DNA of 64,000 nucleotides from NCBI GenBank assembly GCA_002280515.1, contig NCEA01000003.1:177248-241247 (forward strand), read 5' to 3'. Shown here piece after piece: positions 61,659 to 64,000 of this stretch (its first letter is position 1; each line of letters begins with the position of its first letter). The notes beneath the pieces are model-generated. The model was not told the DNA's origin. It searched no databases and was given only the letters and a program-made list of their open reading frames with translations. The position numbers were made by a program, and so were the translations under genes. Origin of the DNA: Rhodobacterales bacterium 32-67-9 (GTDB taxonomy: Bacteria; Pseudomonadota; Alphaproteobacteria; Rhodobacterales; Rhodobacteraceae).

Positions 61659-63350
61659 ATGGCCGAGCAAAACAGTCAAGCAATGAACCTCGGTTCGGGA
61701 CGGGCGCGGTCGCCTGGCGGTCCGGGCGGCGGAGTCTGGTCGGCCGGGGCACTTGTCATCGCGGCGATCGTCGTGCTGCCGATCCTGTCGGTCCTCGTCC
61801 TCGCCTTTCACCCGACCGAGAACATCTGGCCGCATCTGCTGTCGACGACGTTGCCGCGCTATGCCGGCAATACCGCGATCCTGACCTTTGGCACCGGCAC
61901 GCTCGCCGCGGCGATGGGCGCCGGGGCGGCCTGGCTCGTCACCATGTACCGGTTTCCCTTCGTGGGGCTTCTGGAATGGCTCCTGCTCCTGCCGCTCGCC
62001 ATCCCGGCCTATATCGGCGCCTATGCGCTGGTGGATTTCCTCGACTATTCCGGCCCGGTGCAGGTTGCCCTGCGCGAGGCGGCGGGCTGGACCTCGGCCC
62101 GCGACTACTGGTTCCCGCAAGTGCGGTCGCGCACGGCGGCGGTGATCGTCCTTGCCGCGTCGCTCTATCCTTACGTCTACATGATGGCCCGCGCCGCCTT
62201 TCGTGAACAGTCGGCCGGCAGCTACGAGGTCGCGCGGGCGCTCGGGGCGGGGCCTCTCGGGCTTTTCTGGCGGGTCGGCCTGCCGCTCGCCCGGCCCGCC
62301 ATCGCCGCCGGGGCCGCCATCGTGATGATGGAGACGGTGAACGATTTCGGCGTCGTCGATTTCTTCGGGGTCCAAACGCTGACCACCGGCATCTTCACCG
62401 TCTGGCTCGAGACCGGCAACGCCGGGGGAGCGGCGCAGATCGCCTGCGTCATCCTCGTGGTCATCCTCGCGCTGGTGGCGCTCGAGAAGGTCAGCCGGAA
62501 GAATTCGCGCTACTACCATTCGGCGCGCCAGCCCCGGCCGATCGTCCGGATCAGGCTTGCGGGTGCGACGGGCTGGATCGCGGCCGGTCTCTGCGCGGTG
62601 CCGGTGGCCGCCGGCTTCGTGCTGCCCGTCGCCGTCATCGCCAGCCATGTGCTCGACCGGCCGGAAACCTGGGTCAGCGCCGGGCTGGGGCGGGCGTTCC
62701 TGCACACGCTCACGGTGGGCGGCGGCGCGGCGGTGCTGACCGTCGCCGGCGCGCTCTTCATGGTCTACGGCGTGCGCCTGACCGGGCGGAGGTTGCCGCG
62801 CCTCATCCTGCCGGTCACGACGATCGGCTACGCCGCCCCCGGCGCGGTGCTGGCCGTCGGCATCCTGATCCCGGTCGCGGCCTTCGACCATCGGGTGGCG
62901 GACGCGGTCCTGTGGCTGACGGGCCGCGATCCGGGGCTGATCCTGACCGGATCGGCGGCGGCGATCGTGCTGGCCTACACGGTGCGCTTCTTTGCCATCG
63001 CGCAAGGCGCGGCCGATACCGCCTTCGGCCGCGTCTCGCCCTCGCTGCCGATGGCGGCGCGTTCGCTCGGCCGCACGGCAGGCGGCGCGCTGCGCGAGGT
63101 CTACCTGCCGCTGATGCGGGGCTCGGTCGGCACCGCGCTGCTGCTGGTCTTCGTCGACAGCGTCAAGGAACTGCCGGCGACGCTGCTCTTGCGCCCGTTC
63201 AACTACGACACGCTGGCGACCCGGGCGCACGAGAAGGCCAGCCTCGAGAACATAGCCGAGGCAGCGCCCCCCGCGCTTCTCGTCATCGCGGTGGGTCTTG
63301 TCGCGGTGGCTTTCCTGGCGCGGGCGCATCTTTCCGGCGGACGCCGTTAG
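61659..63350 (+). CDS. Iron-type ABC transporter permease (FbpB/ThiP-like)
   Basis: 563 aa, double permease with about 12 membrane helices and two EAA-type loops (YEVARALGAGPLGLFWRVGLPLARP; MAARSLGRTAGGALREVYLPLMRGS). Family members are the channel part of ferric-iron (FbpB/SfuB) or thiamine importers. Binding protein and ATPase are not adjacent in the window, so it is an orphan here. Start at ATG 61659 or 61683; both lack a clear Shine-Dalgarno. Confidence 0.83.
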   Translation: MAEQNSQAMNLGSGRARSPGGPGGGVWSAGALVIAAIVVLPILSVLVLAFHPTENIWPHLLSTTLPRYAGNTAILTFGTGTLAAAMGAGAAWLVTMYRFPFVGLLEWLLLLPLAIPAYIGAYALVDFLDYSGPVQVALREAAGWTSARDYWFPQVRSRTAAVIVLAASLYPYVYMMARAAFREQSAGSYEVARALGAGPLGLFWRVGLPLARPAIAAGAAIVMMETVNDFGVVDFFGVQTLTTGIFTVWLETGNAGGAAQIACVILVVILALVALEKVSRKNSRYYHSARQPRPIVRIRLAGATGWIAAGLCAVPVAAGFVLPVAVIASHVLDRPETWVSAGLGRAFLHTLTVGGGAAVLTVAGALFMVYGVRLTGRRLPRLILPVTTIGYAAPGAVLAVGILIPVAAFDHRVADAVLWLTGRDPGLILTGSAAAIVLAYTVRFFAIAQGAADTAFGRVSPSLPMAARSLGRTAGGALREVYLPLMRGSVGTALLLVFVDSVKELPATLLLRPFNYDTLATRAHEKASLENIAEAAPPALLVIAVGLVAVAFLARAHLSGGRR

Positions 63351-63451
63351 GGCAGGGCGACGGTCACCGGCACCGCCCGCCTCGCACCCGGCCCGCCGAC
63401 CCCGACGCGATACTTGCGCAACCGCGCGCCACGTTCTATTTGCGAAACAGC

Positions 63452-63527
63452 GCCCCTATAGCTCAGCTGGTAGAGCATCTGATTTGTAATCAGAGGGTCG
63501 GCGGTTCAAGTCCGTCTGGGGGCGCCA
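63452..63527 (+). tRNA. tRNA-Thr (anticodon UGU)
   Basis: 76 nt including encoded CCA. Acceptor GCCCCTA pairs with TGGGGGC (one G-T wobble), D-arm GCTCAGCTGGTAGAGC, anticodon arm CTGAT-TTGTAA-ATCAG reading TGT, T-arm GGCGGTTCAAGTCCGTC. Reads threonine ACA codons (and wobble). Confidence 0.96.
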
Positions 63528-63956
63528 AATTAATAATTAAAACAACTGCTTGACAGAATTTCTGGAGGGTGCGTTCCCTTTGGCGTCATGTGTGTCCGCC
63601 CAATGTCCAGATTCCGACTCGCGACCAGGGCCTTTTGTAGGTCGGTCAGTGCGTGCCTCCCGCGCGGGTTTTCATCGTCAGCGTCGGAGTAACAAGATGC
63701 GGTCCCTCTTCCTCCGTGGCGAGATATCGCCTAGCCTCCGACTTCAACGCTGACGGAGATCGCGTTCTCGATCTCTATACGGAGATCGCGTTCTCGATCT
63801 CCGTATAGAGATCGACATCTTGCGAGACGCGCAGGGTTACGGCCAGCGCATAGCGAACCGTCCGCCCCGAACGCTCAAGCGCCCGTTTCTCTTTCCACCA
63901 GGGCGTTGTTGCGAAATTCACGCTCGAGGCGTGCCTTCCCCCTTTCCCCGTTGATG
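63528..63956. other. Gene-free region downstream of tRNA-Thr with nested inverted repeats
   Basis: No convincing coding sequence. The stretch starts AT-rich (63528-63545), then carries paired segments: GTCAGCGTCGGAG (about 63678) against CTCCGACTTCAACGCTGAC (63735-63753), AACAAGATG (about 63690) against CATCTTG (about 63816), and the long hairpin at 63769. The short open frame over 63550-63753 has no recognisable features. It resembles a fragment of a foreign or repeat-derived element next to a tRNA gene. Confidence 0.5.
63769..63814. repeat. 20-bp perfect inverted repeat (hairpin)
   Basis: Left arm 63769-63788 begins CGATCTCTATACGGAGATCG; the right arm 63795-63814 is its exact reverse complement, with a 6-nt loop CGTTCT. 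Immediately upstream (63755-63776) the smaller hairpin GAGATCG-CGTTCT-CGATCTC repeats the same loop, so the unit is duplicated. Confidence 0.85.
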
Positions 63957-64000
63957 TCAGACGACGCGGACGATTTCGGCGGTGCCGAGGGCGTTGAAGC
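63957..64000 (-). CDS. Unidentified protein, C-terminal fragment
   Basis: The last 14 sense codons before a TGA (63957-63959, minus strand) read ...FNALGTAEIVRVV-stop. The gene continues beyond the right edge. The codon composition and clean stop suggest a real C-terminus, but too little is present to name it. Confidence 0.4.
   Translation of the reverse strand, partial: FNALGTAEIVRVV

Noticed and set aside
63550-63753. Short open frame downstream of tRNA-Thr (67 codons)
   Set aside because: No ribosome-binding site, no recognisable motif, and much of it overlaps paired inverted-repeat segments.
63895-63930. GGGCGTTGTTGCGAAATTCAC resembling an insertion-sequence end
   Set aside because: Only a loose resemblance to IS termini; no matching inverted end, target duplication or transposase in the window.

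Overview
The window is high-GC DNA (roughly two-thirds G+C by eye) from an alphaproteobacterium, almost certainly a member of the Rhodobacteraceae. The evidence is the gene content and local synteny: aat next to a DUF2155 gene, an MlaD and an NDUFA12-type protein, with accBC close by, a GapR/DUF2312 nucleoid protein, an ScfR-type XRE regulator, a two-subunit PreTA dihydropyrimidine dehydrogenase, FnrL-type and Mo-box operators, and intergenic repeats of the rhodobacterial type. Genes are tightly packed, with many ATGA/TGATG overlaps. The only RNA gene I find is tRNA-Thr(UGU) near the right end. No CRISPR array, rRNA, replication origin or complete insertion sequence was seen.

Layout. 0-14 kb: a phosphonate locus. 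A LysR gene cut by the window edge is divergent from phnW-phnA-phnY (2-aminoethylphosphonate, AEP, to acetate plus phosphate) and a PbfA-type PLP lyase. Next come a DeoR regulator, a ProU-type ABC importer that is probably an AEP importer, a choline-kinase-like protein and a dimethylglycine-dehydrogenase-like flavoprotein. Two genes here are broken: the permease by a 1-nt shift and the flavoprotein by an apparent 14-nt loss. 14-16 kb: a Na+/phosphate cotransporter with a Pho box. 16-22.5 kb: a LysR gene followed by a ydcSTUV-patD-like polyamine/GABA-aldehyde operon. 22.5-26 kb: a CbiX-type chelatase and modE-modABC with two exact Mo-boxes. 26-33 kb: housekeeping genes (clpP, clpX, NDUFA12, mlaD, DUF2155, aat, accBC). 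33-47.5 kb: a reductive pyrimidine-degradation island (preT, preA, two RutR-like TetR regulators with repeated operators, hyuC, hydA and an NMT1/THI5-type ABC importer), interrupted by a GIY-YIG gene flanked by REPIN-like palindromes and by an atypical membrane-protein gene. 47.5-54.3 kb: two tiny lipoproteins behind an FNR box, an XRE regulator that carries a histidine-kinase-like DHp segment, a lone receiver domain, a small membrane protein, a solute-symporter/histidine-kinase fusion, and fliM. 54.3-56.2 kb: a sulfur cluster (YeeE pair plus a TIGR01244 phosphatase-like protein) divergent from a DksA/TraR zinc-finger gene. 56.2-64 kb: a FadB/J-like enzyme, gapR, a PhoX-family protein behind a triple Pho box, a degenerate sulfotransferase-like protein, an iron-type ABC permease, tRNA-Thr, and a gene-free, strongly structured tail.

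How it fits together. AEP catabolism yields alanine (transaminase step), acetate and phosphate. No Pho box was seen near phnWAY, whereas the Na/Pi transporter and the PhoX-type gene both have one, so AEP use looks substrate-driven (LysR) rather than phosphate-starvation-driven. The pyrimidine island is a complete uracil/thymine reductive pathway with its own importer and regulators. The items I consider most worth follow-up are the GIY-YIG gene between two REPIN-like palindromes, the DHp-bearing XRE regulator beside an orphan receiver and symporter-kinase, and the partly decayed AEP transport/oxidation genes.
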